Source of the DNA: an uncultured Gemmataceae bacterium
Lineage (GTDB): Bacteria; Planctomycetota; Planctomycetia; Gemmatales; Gemmataceae
Reading direction: 5' to 3'
Length of the DNA stretch: 6,214 nt
NCBI GenBank assembly: GCA_937922175.1
Contig: CAKZUU010000408.1
Location: forward strand, 1 to 6,214
Under the pieces are notes generated by a model, which worked only from the letters and a program-made list of their open reading frames with translations, was not told where the DNA came from and made no database searches. Position numbers and translations under genes: made by a program. This document shows, piece by piece, positions 6,085 to 6,214 of this stretch (position 1 is the first letter of the stretch; each line of letters starts with the position of its first letter).

Positions 6085-6214
6085 GTTTGGAAATTGGCGT
6101 AAAGTTCTGGGTACTTTTCTGCCGAAGTAATTGGCGTCAACCAAGGGTGATTCGGGAAGTGACACAGGCAGTGAGGCCTCCCCAGTGCCCAACGGACGAA
6201 AAAACCTTCCCGGT
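6085..6214 (+). other. 3' end without an assignable gene
   Basis: These 130 bases follow the BatD-like stop. AATTGGCGT occurs twice (6092-6100 and 6129-6137). A palindrome GAGGCCTC (6173-6180) is flanked by GGCA (6167-6170) and TGCC (6186-6189), but no T-run follows, so there is no convincing terminator. Two frames stay open to the window edge. One could start at GTG 6147 (VIREVTQAVRPPQC) and the other at TTG 6131 (a Ser/Gly/Asp-rich stretch). Neither has a well-placed ribosome binding site or recognisable homology, so I do not call a gene. The next gene of the operon may begin here. Confidence 0.4.

Noticed and set aside
5545..6192. A 215-codon minus-strand frame across the BatD-like gene.
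   Set aside because: The product is compositionally odd and shows no family motif; the plus-strand frame has a span, positive-inside residues and a recognised tail.
6153..6212. Inverted repeat CGGGAAG (6153-6159) with CTTCCCG (6206-6212).
   Set aside because: Seven bases with a 46-base loop is within chance in GC-rich sequence, and no T-run follows.

Overview
The window reads as bacterial chromosome of fairly high GC (by eye about 60%), densely coded with short gaps. The pairing of a compact BatD-like protein with a DUF58 protein, a long FliB-like cysteine-cluster protein and a zinc-ribbon membrane protein of unknown family suggests Planctomycetota (Pirellulales-like). That is an impression from gene content, not a proof. 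I see no IS element, CRISPR array, rRNA, tRNA or phage gene.

Left part (1-2667). The window opens inside the last 63 codons of lexA on the + strand, the SOS repressor/autoprotease. Two minus-strand genes converge on it: a 358-residue zinc-ribbon protein with about eight membrane segments (2667 to 1591), then a 429-residue YkgJ/FliB-type cysteine-cluster protein (1493 to 204). They are separated by 97 bases that fold into two strong back-to-back hairpins, with a third pairing covering the probable ribosome binding site of the second gene. The lexA stop and the cysteine-cluster gene stop are only 10 bases apart.

Centre (2668-2749). An 82-base divergent intergenic region separates the minus-strand pair from a plus-strand operon. 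It holds a TATA-like element and a 13-codon reading frame with a good ribosome binding site, whose stop codon overlaps the glpK start codon as ATGA.

Right part (2750-6084). Three closely packed plus-strand genes look like one operon: glpK (glycerol kinase, 499 residues, all key residues present), a DUF58 protein with a von Willebrand A-type MIDAS motif (6 bases later), and a BatD-like membrane-anchored protein with one beta domain, one membrane span and a cytoplasmic helical tail (4-base GTGA overlap). The last two are parts of the MoxR/Bat-type module, an AAA+ ATPase-linked cell-envelope or stress system. No moxR gene is next to them in the window; glycerol kinase sits where moxR usually lies. 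The final 130 bases contain no assignable gene, though two frames remain open to the edge.

No clearly new biological system is visible. The points most worth following are the glpK leader frame, the structured leader before the cysteine-cluster gene, the internal duplication in the zinc-ribbon membrane protein, and the linkage of glycerol kinase with the DUF58/BatD pair.
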